64,000 bases of DNA from Clostridiales bacterium (GTDB taxonomy: Bacteria; Bacillota; Clostridia; Saccharofermentanales; Saccharofermentanaceae), in assembly GCA_017428545.1 (NCBI GenBank), contig JAFRQR010000002.1, positions 248,001 through 312,000 on the forward strand, written 5' to 3'. Of the stretch, positions 16,601 through 26,674 are shown in pieces (within the stretch, counting starts at the first letter, position 1; each line of letters begins with the position of its first letter). Made by a program: the position numbers and the translations under genes. A model generated the notes under the pieces. The model saw only the letters and a program-made list of their open reading frames with translations, did no database searches and was not told where the DNA came from.

Positions 16601-17092
16601 TCATACTCCGGTCGAACCGAAACCGCCTTTTCGGTCTATACCGATAGTATCAACGCTCTCTGTCATAACCAGAGCAGCGGTTTCGTATTTCGCAAAGACC
16701 ATCTGGGCGATACGGTCGCCTTTTTTGATCTGATAAGGTCCTTTTTTATTGCCCTTATCCGTCGCGAAAAGCACCTGTGCATCCGCATAGCTTTCCGGCG
16801 AGGTATTTTCCAGTATGATACAGATCTCTCCTCGATAGCCGCTGTCGATCGTACCCGGTGCATTCGGAATGCGAAGCGGGGTATTCAGCGAAAGGCCGCT
16901 TCTCGGACGGATCTGCACTTCATATCCGACCGGAATGGCGAACTTCAGGCCCGTGTGGATCAGCTTGGTTTCACCCGGTGCCAGAAGGACATCCTCGGTG
17001 CTGTAAAGGTCCATGCCGGCATCTCCGTCATGCGCATAGGAAGGAAGCACGGCATCTTCATTCATCCGTTCTACATAGATCTCAGTACTCAT
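16601..17092 (-). CDS. dut: Deoxyuridine 5'-triphosphate nucleotidohydrolase
   Basis: A 163-residue trimeric-type dUTPase, which hydrolyses dUTP to dUMP and keeps uracil out of DNA. All five motifs are present in order: DAGMDLY, RPRSGLS, GTIDSGYRGEI, GDRIAQMVF and the C-terminal GGFGSTG arm. I chose the ATG at 17092 (MSTEIYVER) because AAGGAGAAGAG precedes it; an in-frame ATG at 17113 lies further into the upstream gene. Its start overlaps the end of the U32 gene by 11 bases. AAAAGCAC lies at 16767-16774. Confidence 0.96.
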   Translation of the reverse strand: MSTEIYVERMNEDAVLPSYAHDGDAGMDLYSTEDVLLAPGETKLIHTGLKFAIPVGYEVQIRPRSGLSLNTPLRIPNAPGTIDSGYRGEICIILENTSPESYADAQVLFATDKGNKKGPYQIKKGDRIAQMVFAKYETAALVMTESVDTIGIDRKGGFGSTGV

Positions 17093-19523
17093 ACCACTCT
17101 TCTCCTTCTTCATCCATGTCCATATCAGAAAGCGAATCGATGACCATTCGTCTTTCTTCCTGATCTTCGTTCATAAAACGCACCACCGACGCGGTCGGAA
17201 TGCCGGCCGATACCATCTCGGAGACCGTTTCTGCCGAAATGATATTTCTCGCATTTCCGAAAAGATCCGCTCTGCAAGATCCGGGATAACATACGATATC
17301 CAGGCGGTCGTCGTGATGCATGTCAGATTTTTCCGCGCTCTTTTCCGTAAGAGATACTTCCGGATGGTCACGGCAGACCGTACAATGCGCCTGATGTCGT
17401 CCGAGAGGACAGAACTCGGACTGCATCCATTCGATCGGTCCGTAACGGTGCACGCAAAGGTAAGACGAAATATCGTCAGAACCCAAAGATCTCGCCAGCT
17501 TTCTGACCTGATCATCCGTCAGCTCATAAGAAAGATACAGGAAATCAAGTGCTTTTGCCGAAGCATAGCGTACGGTAAAGCGGTTATAGATATTTGCGCC
17601 CGATGTCAGACCGCAGGTCTTATCATCCGGAGCAGTTCCGAAGAATCCGACGAAGCGAGTCCCCGCGTGGGATTTCACAAGTTCATATGCTTTAGAAATA
17701 ACCTCGAGAAGATCATCCTTATAAGCCCCCGGGAGACGGAGCGCCACTTTTGCATCCGGCTCTGTAGCCAGAAGCTCGTCGATATAACGGATACGTCCGG
17801 ATCTTGTGATCTGAAGTGCGGAGAATACATAAAGATCCGCACCGCAGTCATAACCGCCGGTGATCCTTCTCATATCGATATAATCTGCGATCACAAGCTG
17901 CATCTTTTCAGGCTTGGAAGAAATCTCCCCATCTTCCTTCCCGGAAGCAAAGTCACGCTTTCTTCCTTCCGTCTGCTTCTCAAGGATCGCTTCGGCAAGG
18001 AAAGCCATCGCATCTCTTCGGAGCGCATTGATATTGGAAATACGCAGATCGATCGGGAAATCCCCTTCTTTTTCGATCTTAATGAACGAAAACGGAGTCT
18101 GGCCGGTCTTTCGGAGCTGCTCTTCGGTTCTTTCCCAGGAAAGCGGCTCGCTGTCACCTAAGTCCTGCGGTTCCGCCATGCAGGAAGCCGATACATTGGC
18201 AAAAGCACCTTCCGAAACTTCAACAAAGAATTCGTACATATCGCCGTTCTTTCTGAAAATGCCGTTCAAAGGTGTTCTTCTGACTTTATCTTTCTGGATC
18301 TCGATCTTCTTACTCATGCGATAGACCGACATGCCGCGGGAAAGTTTTGCGATCGCGTCCGGATGAAGTCCTTTTACGATTGCGGCGTCTCTTTCCACTT
18401 CGATTTTGCCGACCGGGAAACTTGCGATCTCGTCTTCCTTATCGCGGATCGACAGGAAATCACCTTTTTCCGGCGGATCCGGAAGGAAAGATCTTACGCT
18501 GATCGTTCCGGCTTTTGCATTTACGGAAATGACATCGCCCCAGAAAAGTCCGTACTTACCGACATATTCGCCGGAAAGATAATCCGGGCCCTTCTTTCTC
18601 TGCATATACTGCGTGGTAAAAGAACCGCCGCGGTTAAATGTGATCAGAAGATCATTCTTTACTTCTTCCAGAACATCTTTGGAATCTTTATTGTCGCAGA
18701 CCGCATCGATCATCTTCCTGTATGCCGAAACAACTGCGGTCACGTACTGTTCGTCGCGCATACGGCCTTCGATCTTAAGAGAATCCACTCCGATACTCAT
18801 CAGTTCACGAAGATACGGAAGCGCCGACTGATCCTTCGGTGAAAGCAGTTTTCCGGAGCGGATCGGTTTACCGGAAACGGAGACTTCTCGATTTCCTTCA
18901 AAGATCTGATAGCTCTGGCGGCACGGCTGTGCGCAGGAGCCGCGGTTTCCGGAACGGGATCCGGACTTATTCATCGCACTGAAAAGGCAAAGGCCCGAAT
19001 AACAGACACACATCGCACCATGAACGAAGACTTCGACTTCGATATCATTCTCATGGAAAAGCTCTGCCCTGGCGCGGATCTCATCCATCGACAGTTCACG
19101 CGGAAGGACGACTCTGGTGATCCCGAGATCCTTCATTTCCTCAGACTGTGTCAGGGAATAGACATTCATCTGCGTGCTTGCGTGAAGCGGGATCTGCGGA
19201 AGATGCTCAGAAAGATAAGATGCCAATCCTTTGTCCTGTACCAGAAAAGCATCTGCGCCCATCATATATGCATTCAGCGCCAGTTCCACGGCATCCATCA
19301 TCTCATCATCATCGATCAGGGTATTGAGCGTGATATAGACTTTCGAATTTCGAAGATGCGCATAATCAAGCGCTTCCCTAAGTGTCTCCCACGAGAAGTT
19401 ATCCGCATGCATACGGGCATTATACTGGTTTAATCCGAGGTATACTGCATCCGCCCCGGCATCCACCGCAGCCTTGAGCGTTGACATGGAGCCCGCGGGG
19501 GCAAGAAGTTCCGGTTTTTTCAT
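17082..19523 (-). CDS. U32 family protein, RlhA/TrhP-like RNA hydroxylation factor
   Basis: An 813-residue U32 protein. The N-terminal domain (KPELLAPAGSMSTLKAAVDAGADAVYLGL) is a TIM-barrel; VHGAMCVCYSGLCLFS and GSCAQPCRQSY supply cysteines that bind an Fe-S cluster in this family. Long members with a C-terminal extension are related to E. coli RlhA (23S rRNA C2501 hydroxylation) and TrhP (tRNA U34 hydroxylation), not true collagenases. Which RNA is modified cannot be told. A second Cys pair (CPLGRHQAHCTVCRD) lies near the C terminus. Its start overlaps zapA as ATGA. Two AAAAGCAC copies lie inside (17549, 18201). Confidence 0.85.
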   Translation of the reverse strand: MKKPELLAPAGSMSTLKAAVDAGADAVYLGLNQYNARMHADNFSWETLREALDYAHLRNSKVYITLNTLIDDDEMMDAVELALNAYMMGADAFLVQDKGLASYLSEHLPQIPLHASTQMNVYSLTQSEEMKDLGITRVVLPRELSMDEIRARAELFHENDIEVEVFVHGAMCVCYSGLCLFSAMNKSGSRSGNRGSCAQPCRQSYQIFEGNREVSVSGKPIRSGKLLSPKDQSALPYLRELMSIGVDSLKIEGRMRDEQYVTAVVSAYRKMIDAVCDNKDSKDVLEEVKNDLLITFNRGGSFTTQYMQRKKGPDYLSGEYVGKYGLFWGDVISVNAKAGTISVRSFLPDPPEKGDFLSIRDKEDEIASFPVGKIEVERDAAIVKGLHPDAIAKLSRGMSVYRMSKKIEIQKDKVRRTPLNGIFRKNGDMYEFFVEVSEGAFANVSASCMAEPQDLGDSEPLSWERTEEQLRKTGQTPFSFIKIEKEGDFPIDLRISNINALRRDAMAFLAEAILEKQTEGRKRDFASGKEDGEISSKPEKMQLVIADYIDMRRITGGYDCGADLYVFSALQITRSGRIRYIDELLATEPDAKVALRLPGAYKDDLLEVISKAYELVKSHAGTRFVGFFGTAPDDKTCGLTSGANIYNRFTVRYASAKALDFLYLSYELTDDQVRKLARSLGSDDISSYLCVHRYGPIEWMQSEFCPLGRHQAHCTVCRDHPEVSLTEKSAEKSDMHHDDRLDIVCYPGSCRADLFGNARNIISAETVSEMVSAGIPTASVVRFMNEDQEERRMVIDSLSDMDMDEEGEEWYEY

Positions 19524-20005
19524 AGTATCTCCTTCGGAATGTTGTTTTCTTTACAATACTGTTCGAGCGGAAGAAGCGGTTCTTCCTTCGGTTTTTCTGA
19601 TTCAGACTGATGAACGGCACTCTGCCAGCGGAAGCAGGCTTCCATATAAGCTAAGATCAAAGCCTGATTTGTCGGGATCTGCGGGTTATCGTTCAGTGTC
19701 TCCGTCAAAAGATCATTGGCGATCTTGGCACAGTATAAAGTCTTCGCTTTCTCCACATCCGAATCCACATGAAAGCGATATGTCATGCCGGCGATCCTGA
19801 CATTGATCGTCTGCGGGAACTTCTCTGCTTCGCCCTTTTTCACCTTTTTCTTCGGCTTTGCTTCGTTATCTCTCGGGAGCTGAAGATACTCGGCAAGGAC
19901 AGGTTTATCCTGTTTCTTGTTTTTCTTCGGCTTCATCTTTCCGCCTTCAGAAGAGTACTTCTCGAAAAGCGAATCCGATATACGCTCATATGCCATGTTG
20001 TTCAT
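19520..20005 (-). CDS. zapA: ZapA-like cell division protein
   Basis: A 161-residue protein whose C-terminal half matches ZapA: INVRIAGMTYRFHVDSDVEKAKTLY, then ALILAYMEACFRWQSAV as the coiled helix. ZapA binds and bundles FtsZ at the division ring. It is longer than usual (80-110) because of a Lys-rich N-terminal extension (about residues 1-65). Position between rsmA and a U32 gene with ATGA overlaps on both sides supports the call, since zapA-U32 adjacency is common in Firmicutes. Confidence 0.75.
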   Translation of the reverse strand: MNNMAYERISDSLFEKYSSEGGKMKPKKNKKQDKPVLAEYLQLPRDNEAKPKKKVKKGEAEKFPQTINVRIAGMTYRFHVDSDVEKAKTLYCAKIANDLLTETLNDNPQIPTNQALILAYMEACFRWQSAVHQSESEKPKEEPLLPLEQYCKENNIPKEIL

Positions 20006-20832
20006 CCTTTCTCCGAACTTAAGATCTCATACAAACGCATGATCTCCGTCGGCAAAAGTTCTTCCGTTCTTACTGTTTCTTTCTTCCCAAGTGCTTTTAG
20101 CGCGGAAACGATATCGTCCTTACCATATTTTCCGGAAGACGACAGACTGTTGACCAGTGTCTTTCTCCGTAATGCAAAAGCACTTTCCGTAAAATCGATG
20201 ATGCCGGGATCCCATGTCCTATCCTCATTTGCCGTGATCTCGATGACCGCGGAGAGAGTATTCGGCGCCGGATAAAAGGATCCGGAATCAACGGTGAAGC
20301 ATTTTCTTTTTGTCCCGAAAAGCTCCGTTACGACAGAAAGCGGGCCATACTGCTTACTTTTCGGCTTAGCCATGATGCGGTCGAGTGCTTCTTCTTCGAC
20401 CATAAAGACCATCTTCCGGCATGAAGGAAAGTCCTTCAGGACCTTCAGCATGATCGGCGTCATGACATAGTACGGCAGGTTGGAAAGGATCACTTCGGGA
20501 GAAAACGACGGATCCGGAAGATCTTCCTTTTTAAACTGAAGATAATCCTTATAAAGGACCTTGCCGCCGCGCCCTTTGATCACCTCGGTAAGACGGTCCT
20601 GAAATCTCGTATCGATCTCGACCGCGATATACTTTCCTGCCGATAAAACGGCCTTTTCGGACAATGCCCCGAGACCGGGACCGATCTCAAGGCATGTCGT
20701 GGTTTTATCAAGTTGCGCCAGATCGAGGATATCCCCGATCACATCATCGTTACAGAGAAAATTCTGCCCAAGGCTTTTCTTTGCCTGAAAGCCGTACTTT
20801 TCGAGTATGGACAGAACTTCCTGTTTATTCAT
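20002..20832 (-). CDS. rsmA: 16S rRNA dimethyladenosine transferase RsmA (KsgA)
   Basis: A 276-residue SAM-dependent methyltransferase that dimethylates A1518 and A1519 of 16S rRNA during 30S maturation. The SAM site is KKSLGQNFLCND and TCLEIGPGLGALSE; the catalytic motif IV is LSNLPYYVMTPI; the C-terminal domain is normal. Its ATG overlaps the purL stop as ATGA, and its own stop overlaps the zapA start the same way. Two AAAAGCAC copies lie 85 bases apart in opposite orientation at 20091 and 20176. Confidence 0.96.
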   Translation of the reverse strand: MNKQEVLSILEKYGFQAKKSLGQNFLCNDDVIGDILDLAQLDKTTTCLEIGPGLGALSEKAVLSAGKYIAVEIDTRFQDRLTEVIKGRGGKVLYKDYLQFKKEDLPDPSFSPEVILSNLPYYVMTPIMLKVLKDFPSCRKMVFMVEEEALDRIMAKPKSKQYGPLSVVTELFGTKRKCFTVDSGSFYPAPNTLSAVIEITANEDRTWDPGIIDFTESAFALRRKTLVNSLSSSGKYGKDDIVSALKALGKKETVRTEELLPTEIMRLYEILSSEKG

Positions 20833-23800
20833 CCTACAAAGTACCGTACACCGGCCTCGAAGATCTTCTGATCCTTCTCGCCCGGGATATTCTTGGCTAC
20901 ACCGTTGCCCATACGTTCACTGTGGCCCATCTTACCGAGGATACGTCCGTTCGGAGAGATGATACCTTCGATCGCGCACATGGAACCGTTCGGGTTGAAA
21001 GCCGTATCCATGGTCGGATTGCCTTCTGCGTCGACATACTGTGTGGCGACCTGACCCTTGGCGAAGAGTTCCTTGAGAAGCTCTTCAGATCCGCAGAAGC
21101 GGCCTTCACCGTGGGAAATGGCGATCTCATAGGTGTCGCCTTCGTTGGTGAAGCTGAGCCACGGAGAGTTGTTGGAAACGATCTTCGTGGAAACATATGC
21201 GCTCTGGTGGCGGCCGATACGGTTAAATGTCAAAGTCGGGCCGTCATGCTCAAGCGGCAGGATATCTCCGTACGGGAGAAGTCCAAGTTTCATGAGTGCC
21301 TGGAAACCGTTGCAGATACCGAGCATCAGACCGTCTCTATTAAAGAGAAGATCACGGACAGACTCTGTGACCGCATTGTTTCTGAAAGCGGCAGCGATAA
21401 ACTTACCGGATCCTTCCGGTTCGTCACCTGCGGAGAAACCACCCGGGATCATGATCATATTAGCCTTCTTGATGCGCTCGCTCATCTCCGTAAAGGAATC
21501 TTCGACTTCCTGGGAGTTTCTGTTACGGATGACCATAACATCCGGCTCTGCTCCTGCACGGGAGAATGCGAACGCTGTATCGTATTCGCAGTTCGTACCC
21601 GGGAATACCGGAATAAATACCTTCGGCTTAGCGCCTGTAAGGATCGTAGGAGCGGTGATTGCATTCTTTTCGACATTGCCCTTTTCGTAAGAGACAGCTG
21701 CGCCTTCATCTACCGTTGTCGGGAAGATCGGCTCGAGCTTACTTTCAAATGCCTTGATCGCATCATCGATTGAGATGGAAGATCCGCCGTAGGAAAGCAT
21801 CTTATCATTTGTTGTTTCACCGAGGAGTTTTCCGCCGACCTGCTCAATCTTTTCTACCGCATTTCCGTCGCTGACGCAAAGGAGTACGGTTCCGAAAGAG
21901 TGCTTGAAAAGATCTTCCATGGCAATCTTCTCGGAGAACTTAAAGCCGAGCTTGTTACCGAAACACATCTGAGCCACACGGGCTGCGATACCTGCGGATC
22001 TTACGACACCGGCAGCAAGGAGCTGGCCGCGATCCTGGATCTGAGTCATGCACTTCATGACGCGGATCGCGTGATCCTTTACATAGCAGCCATTATCATC
22101 ACGTCTGATCGTTACGGCATAAAGTTTCTTTCCGGAAGCGGAAAGCGTGGAAGAAACGACCTTATCTGTCGTTGTCATTCCGACGGCAAAGGATACCAGC
22201 GTCGGTGGAACATGCAGTTCATTAAAGGAACCGGACATACTGTCCTTACCACCAATAGAAGCCGTACCGAAGTCGAGCTGAGCCTTGTAAGCACCGAGCA
22301 GTGCGGAAAGCGGCTTGCCCCAGGACTTCTCACCTGCCATACGCTCGAAGTACTCCTGGAAGGTCAGTCTTGCCTTGAACGGATCACAGCCCATTGCAGC
22401 CAGACGCAGGAGAGATTCGGTTACTGCGTGATAAGCACCGTGGAACGGGCTCCATGCGGAGAAGTAAGGATCGAAACCGTAAGCCATTACGGAAACGGCA
22501 TTAGTCTTGCCTTCTTCTACCGGGATCTTACATGCCATACCTTCTTCAGGTGTCAGCTGATAACGGCCGCCGAAAGGCATCAGGACCGTTCCGGCACCGA
22601 TCGTACCGTCGAATCTGGAAACCAGACCCTTTCTGGAACAGCCGTCCAGAGATGAAAGCGTGCCCTTGACGGACTCGGCAAAATTGCCGTCCACATAGGA
22701 TTCTACTGTCTTATCAATGATTCCGTTATTGAAATCAGGCTCGGTGACCTCTGCTTTTGCATAGGAGGAAGCACCGTTTGTATCGATAAAGGATCTCGGA
22801 AGCTCAACGATCGTGTTGCCCTTCCAGGTCATCTTCATGACCGGCTCCTCGGTAACGACTGCAACTACAGTAGCTTCGAGGTTTTCTTTTGCCGCATATT
22901 CGAAGAAAGCTTTTTCGTCCTTCGGATCGATAACGATCGCCATTCTCTCCTGAGACTCGGAGATCGCGATCTCTGTACCGTCAAGGCCTTCGTACTTCTT
23001 CGGTACCTTATCAAGGTCGATAGAAAGACCGTCAGCGAGCTCACCGATCGCAACGGATACACCGCCGGCGCCGAAGTCGTTGCAGCGGAGGATCATCTTA
23101 CTTACTTCCGGAATACGGAACAGTCTCTGGATCTTTCTTTCTGTCGGAGGATTACCCTTCTGGACTTCGGAACCGCATGTCAGAACGGATTTTTCGTCAT
23201 GAGCCTTAGAGGATCCTGTCGCACCGCCGATACCGTCACGTCCCGTACGGCCGCCGAGAAGAACGACGATGTCGCCCGGTCTCGGACGAACACGAACGAT
23301 ATTGTCAGCCGGAGCAGCACCGACGACAGCACCGATCTCCATTCTCTTGGCAACATAACCCGGGTGATAGATCTCATCGACATGACCTGTGCAAAGACCG
23401 ATCTGGTTACCATAGGAGCTGTAGCCTGCAGCCGCCGTACGAACGAGTTTCTTCTGGGAAAGCTTACCCTCCAGTGTCATGGATACGGGAACCGTCGGAT
23501 CGCCGGCACCGGTCACACGCATTGCCTGGTAAACATAAGAACGGCCGGAGAGCGGGTCACGGATCGCGCCGCCGAGGCAGGTCGCCGCACCACCGAACGG
23601 CTCGATCTCCGTCGGGTGGTTATGGGTCTCGTTCTTAAACATAAGAACGTAGTCTTCTTTCTTTCCATCTACATCGATCTGGATCTTGATGGAGCAGGCA
23701 TTGATCTCTTCGGACTCATCGAGGTCGGCGAGCTTGCCGTCTTTTTTGAGTTTTCTCATTGCCATGGTCGCCACATCCATGAGGCAGACCGGCTTCTTGG

Positions 23801-24611
23801 AGATGCGCTCACCATATACATCTTCTCTTGTGGAAAGGTAATCCGCGTAGATGCTCTTTAATTCCTCGGCAAAAGCACTGTCGCCGTCGATCTTTACGTC
23901 AGTAAGCTCCGTAAGGAATGTCGTATGACGGCAGTGGTCAGACCAGTAAGTATCCAGAACACGGATCTCTGTCATGGTCGGATCTCTCTTGATGGACCGG
24001 AAGAATTCCTGTGTGAATGCGATATCCGCATCGGACATCGCAAGTCCCCAGGTCTTTCTGAGCTCGGAAAGCTCTTCTTTTGACTTTTCCGTAAATCCGT
24101 CGATCGTCGGAACGGAGGAAGGAACATCGAAGACCTCTTCAAGCGTCTCCGGCTTTTCAAGAGAAGCTTCGCGGCACTCTACGGGGTTAATGAGGTACTT
24201 GGCGATCGCCTTCTTCTCATCATCAGAAACAGAACCATAGAAAACGATCACTCTGGCAACCCGTACCAGCGGTTTTTCCTTCTGTGTCAGGATCTGGCAG
24301 CACTGGGCGGCAGAGTCTGCGCGCTGGTCATACTGGCCCGGCAGAGACTCGATCGCAAGAACATAAGCTGAACCTTCAGTATCGATCGTCTCGTCATAAA
24401 CAACGTCAACCGGCGGCTCGGAGAATACGACGTTCTTCGCCAGCTCGTATTCTTCATCACTAAGTCCGGATACATCGTATCTGTGGAAGATCCTCACGCT
24501 CTCGATCGTCTTTACGCCTACGTCGGACTTAACGTCCTTCATAAGCCCCATCGCTTCGACAGCGAATTCCTTCTTTTTCTCCGAAAAGATTCTTCGAACT
24601 TGATTACTCAT
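20829..24611 (-). CDS. purL: Phosphoribosylformylglycinamidine synthase, single-chain form
   Basis: A 1260-residue single-polypeptide FGAM synthase (purine biosynthesis step 4), combining in one chain what Bacillus splits into PurS, PurL and PurQ. The synthase region has FKNETHNHPTEIEPFGGAA, GGRTGRDGIGGATGSS and GGKDSMSGSF; the glutamine amidotransferase domain begins KVFIPVFPGTNCEYDTAF, with nucleophile Cys in LMLGICNGFQAL (about residue 1100) and the His/Glu pair in ISHGEGRF (about 1165). The start follows TTTTTGGAGGTAATTT. It heads the run purL-rsmA-zapA-U32-dut. No other pur gene is here. The 50-base leader is too short for a purine riboswitch. Confidence 0.97.
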   Translation of the reverse strand: MSNQVRRIFSEKKKEFAVEAMGLMKDVKSDVGVKTIESVRIFHRYDVSGLSDEEYELAKNVVFSEPPVDVVYDETIDTEGSAYVLAIESLPGQYDQRADSAAQCCQILTQKEKPLVRVARVIVFYGSVSDDEKKAIAKYLINPVECREASLEKPETLEEVFDVPSSVPTIDGFTEKSKEELSELRKTWGLAMSDADIAFTQEFFRSIKRDPTMTEIRVLDTYWSDHCRHTTFLTELTDVKIDGDSAFAEELKSIYADYLSTREDVYGERISKKPVCLMDVATMAMRKLKKDGKLADLDESEEINACSIKIQIDVDGKKEDYVLMFKNETHNHPTEIEPFGGAATCLGGAIRDPLSGRSYVYQAMRVTGAGDPTVPVSMTLEGKLSQKKLVRTAAAGYSSYGNQIGLCTGHVDEIYHPGYVAKRMEIGAVVGAAPADNIVRVRPRPGDIVVLLGGRTGRDGIGGATGSSKAHDEKSVLTCGSEVQKGNPPTERKIQRLFRIPEVSKMILRCNDFGAGGVSVAIGELADGLSIDLDKVPKKYEGLDGTEIAISESQERMAIVIDPKDEKAFFEYAAKENLEATVVAVVTEEPVMKMTWKGNTIVELPRSFIDTNGASSYAKAEVTEPDFNNGIIDKTVESYVDGNFAESVKGTLSSLDGCSRKGLVSRFDGTIGAGTVLMPFGGRYQLTPEEGMACKIPVEEGKTNAVSVMAYGFDPYFSAWSPFHGAYHAVTESLLRLAAMGCDPFKARLTFQEYFERMAGEKSWGKPLSALLGAYKAQLDFGTASIGGKDSMSGSFNELHVPPTLVSFAVGMTTTDKVVSSTLSASGKKLYAVTIRRDDNGCYVKDHAIRVMKCMTQIQDRGQLLAAGVVRSAGIAARVAQMCFGNKLGFKFSEKIAMEDLFKHSFGTVLLCVSDGNAVEKIEQVGGKLLGETTNDKMLSYGGSSISIDDAIKAFESKLEPIFPTTVDEGAAVSYEKGNVEKNAITAPTILTGAKPKVFIPVFPGTNCEYDTAFAFSRAGAEPDVMVIRNRNSQEVEDSFTEMSERIKKANMIMIPGGFSAGDEPEGSGKFIAAAFRNNAVTESVRDLLFNRDGLMLGICNGFQALMKLGLLPYGDILPLEHDGPTLTFNRIGRHQSAYVSTKIVSNNSPWLSFTNEGDTYEIAISHGEGRFCGSEELLKELFAKGQVATQYVDAEGNPTMDTAFNPNGSMCAIEGIISPNGRILGKMGHSERMGNGVAKNIPGEKDQKIFEAGVRYFVG

Positions 24612-24663
24612 AAATTACCTCCAAAAAGATGTATCCTTCTAACGTTTCTATGGTATCACAAAA

Positions 24664-24696
24664 CCCTGTCTTCTTATTAAAGAAAACAAGGTTTTT
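24664..24696. terminator. Intrinsic terminator downstream of htpG
   Basis: A 12 bp stem (CCCTGTCTTCTT / AAGAAAACAAGG, with G-U pairs) around an ATTA loop. T runs follow on both strands (TTTTTGTT on plus, TTTTG on minus). It lies just beyond the htpG stop codon and upstream of purL, so its use is on the minus strand. Confidence 0.85.
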
Positions 24697-24702
24697 GTTC
24701 CA

Positions 24703-26625
24703 TTATTTTAGTTTTTCAGCAACTTCCGTGAGAAGCTCGCTGTTGTACTTGAGGAACCGCTTCAATCCCTCTGCATCAAGAGAACCGTGAGCAAGTCTGG
24801 CCTGATCGTAAAGATGCAGGCACAGCGCATCCAGTTTTTCCTTATCATCGGCAACACTTGCCATGCCGCGAAGTCTTAATACAAGCGGATGATCGGTGTT
24901 GAGGACCAGATCCTTTTTGATCGGAAACATGTCGTCCAGATTCTTGTAAGGATCGTCTTCACGGCCGGTACGCATGGCTTCAAACTGCTTTCGCATCTCT
25001 GCCATACGACGTGCTTCCTCCGTCTCACGGATAAAGGCCGGGAGCTGATCGGCACCAAGAGCCACAGCCGAGACTTCGAGCTTATCGTCCGAAGTTGCCG
25101 CCTTAAAGAGCTCACCAAGTGCTTTTACCTCATCTTCGGAAGCATTCTCACCTTCAAGTTCTGCATCGACACGCTTAAACTTGATATCGTTCTGCTTGTA
25201 CTCAAGGAAAGAAATGAAGTTGTTATCGAGTTCTTCATTGAGAATAACGACATCAAAGCCCTTCTCCTTCGCCATGGCGATATATGCCGCCTGCTGGTCC
25301 GGTGCCTTGGTGTAACGGATCGTATCTCTTCCCTTGTCCTTCGTCAGTTCATTAAGCGTGAAGAACTCATTATCGACCGACTTAAACAGGCAGATGTCCT
25401 TGACCTTCTCGTAGAACTTCTCTTCTCTCATCATGCCGTATTTCACGAAGATACCGATATCGGACCAGTAACCTTCAAATGCCTTACGGTCGTTCTTGAA
25501 AACTTCATTAAGCTTATCAGAGACCTTACGGATGATGTGGGAAGCAAGCTTCTTGACGTATTCGTCCTGCTGAAGCGCCGAACGTGAAACATTGAGCGGC
25601 AGATCCGTGCAGTCCAGGCATCCTCTAAGAAGGAACAGGAACTCCGGAATGACTTCCTCGATGTTATCGGCAACGAATACCTGGTGATTATAGATCTTGA
25701 TACGGCCTTCGAGTGTCTCGTAAACGTTATTTGTCTTCGGGAAATAAAGGATACCCTGAAGATTGAAAGGATAGTCCATATTGAGGTGGATCCAGAACAA
25801 AGGCTCCTTCATGTCATGGAAGACGGTTCTGTAGAAGTTTCTGTACTCCTCGTCCGTGCAGTCCTTAGGAGATTTCTTCCAGAGCGGCTCGGTGTCGTTG
25901 ATCGGCATGATCTCCGGAGCCTCATAGGTCTCTCCCTTCTCCTCTGCTTCCTTTTTCTTCTTGTCTTCTTCCTTTTCACGCTTTCTGTCAGCGACCACAT
26001 CGCTGTAGTAAAGATCGAAAGGCATGAAGGAGCAGTACTTTTTCAGAACACCGCGAAGTTTTTGCGCATCGAAGATCTTCTTTGCTTCTTCGGAAAGAGT
26101 GATCGTGATGCATGTACCGCGGTCTGTCTTATCGGAATCGGAGATCTCATAATCCATGCCGTCTTCGGATACCCAGGAAACTGCAGGAGCATCTTTTACG
26201 AAAGACTTGGTATCGATCCGAACTTTATCTGCGACCATGAAAGCCGAGTAAAAACCGAGACCGAAGTGTCCGATGATACCACTGGCATCCGTACTCTGCT
26301 CTTTATACTTCTCGACAAAGTCCATCGCTCCGGAAAAAGCGATCTGGTTGATATACTTATCGACTTCTTCTTCCGTCATACCGATACCGTTATCGGTAAA
26401 CTCGAGTGTTCCTAGTTCACTGTCGTAGTTGACATGCAGCTGATAATCGTCAGTATCCTCTTTTACCGCCTCACCGAGATCTACAAGTCTCTTAAACTTG
26501 GCGATCGCATCCGAGCCGTTACTGACAAGTTCTCTTACGAAAATATCCTGATCGGAATACAGCCACTTCCTGATGATTGGAAAGATGTTTTCCGTAGTTA
26601 CTGAAATCGTACCTTTCTTAGCCAT
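24703..26625 (-). CDS. htpG: Molecular chaperone HtpG (Hsp90)
   Basis: A 640-residue Hsp90. The N-terminal GHKL ATPase domain shows LYSDQDIFVRELVSNGSDA, LEFTDNGIGMTEEEVDKYI and GHFGLGFYSAFMVAD; a charged Lys/Glu-rich linker (about 213-240) precedes the middle domain with DLPLNVSRSALQQD. It lacks the extended eukaryotic linker and C-terminal MEEVD, as expected for bacteria. The start follows GGGAGGCTAAT. It is monocistronic or downstream of the aminotransferase gene, with a strong terminator after it. AAAAGCAC at 25119-25126. Confidence 0.97.
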   Translation of the reverse strand: MAKKGTISVTTENIFPIIRKWLYSDQDIFVRELVSNGSDAIAKFKRLVDLGEAVKEDTDDYQLHVNYDSELGTLEFTDNGIGMTEEEVDKYINQIAFSGAMDFVEKYKEQSTDASGIIGHFGLGFYSAFMVADKVRIDTKSFVKDAPAVSWVSEDGMDYEISDSDKTDRGTCITITLSEEAKKIFDAQKLRGVLKKYCSFMPFDLYYSDVVADRKREKEEDKKKKEAEEKGETYEAPEIMPINDTEPLWKKSPKDCTDEEYRNFYRTVFHDMKEPLFWIHLNMDYPFNLQGILYFPKTNNVYETLEGRIKIYNHQVFVADNIEEVIPEFLFLLRGCLDCTDLPLNVSRSALQQDEYVKKLASHIIRKVSDKLNEVFKNDRKAFEGYWSDIGIFVKYGMMREEKFYEKVKDICLFKSVDNEFFTLNELTKDKGRDTIRYTKAPDQQAAYIAMAKEKGFDVVILNEELDNNFISFLEYKQNDIKFKRVDAELEGENASEDEVKALGELFKAATSDDKLEVSAVALGADQLPAFIRETEEARRMAEMRKQFEAMRTGREDDPYKNLDDMFPIKKDLVLNTDHPLVLRLRGMASVADDKEKLDALCLHLYDQARLAHGSLDAEGLKRFLKYNSELLTEVAEKLK

Positions 26626-26674
26626 ATTAGCCTCCCATATTCATTTATCGCGCTATCAGGTGCAACCTGACTGA

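Noticed and set aside
24612..24663. Possible purine riboswitch before purL
   Set aside because: Only about 50 bases before the start codon and the htpG terminator, too short for an aptamer plus expression platform.
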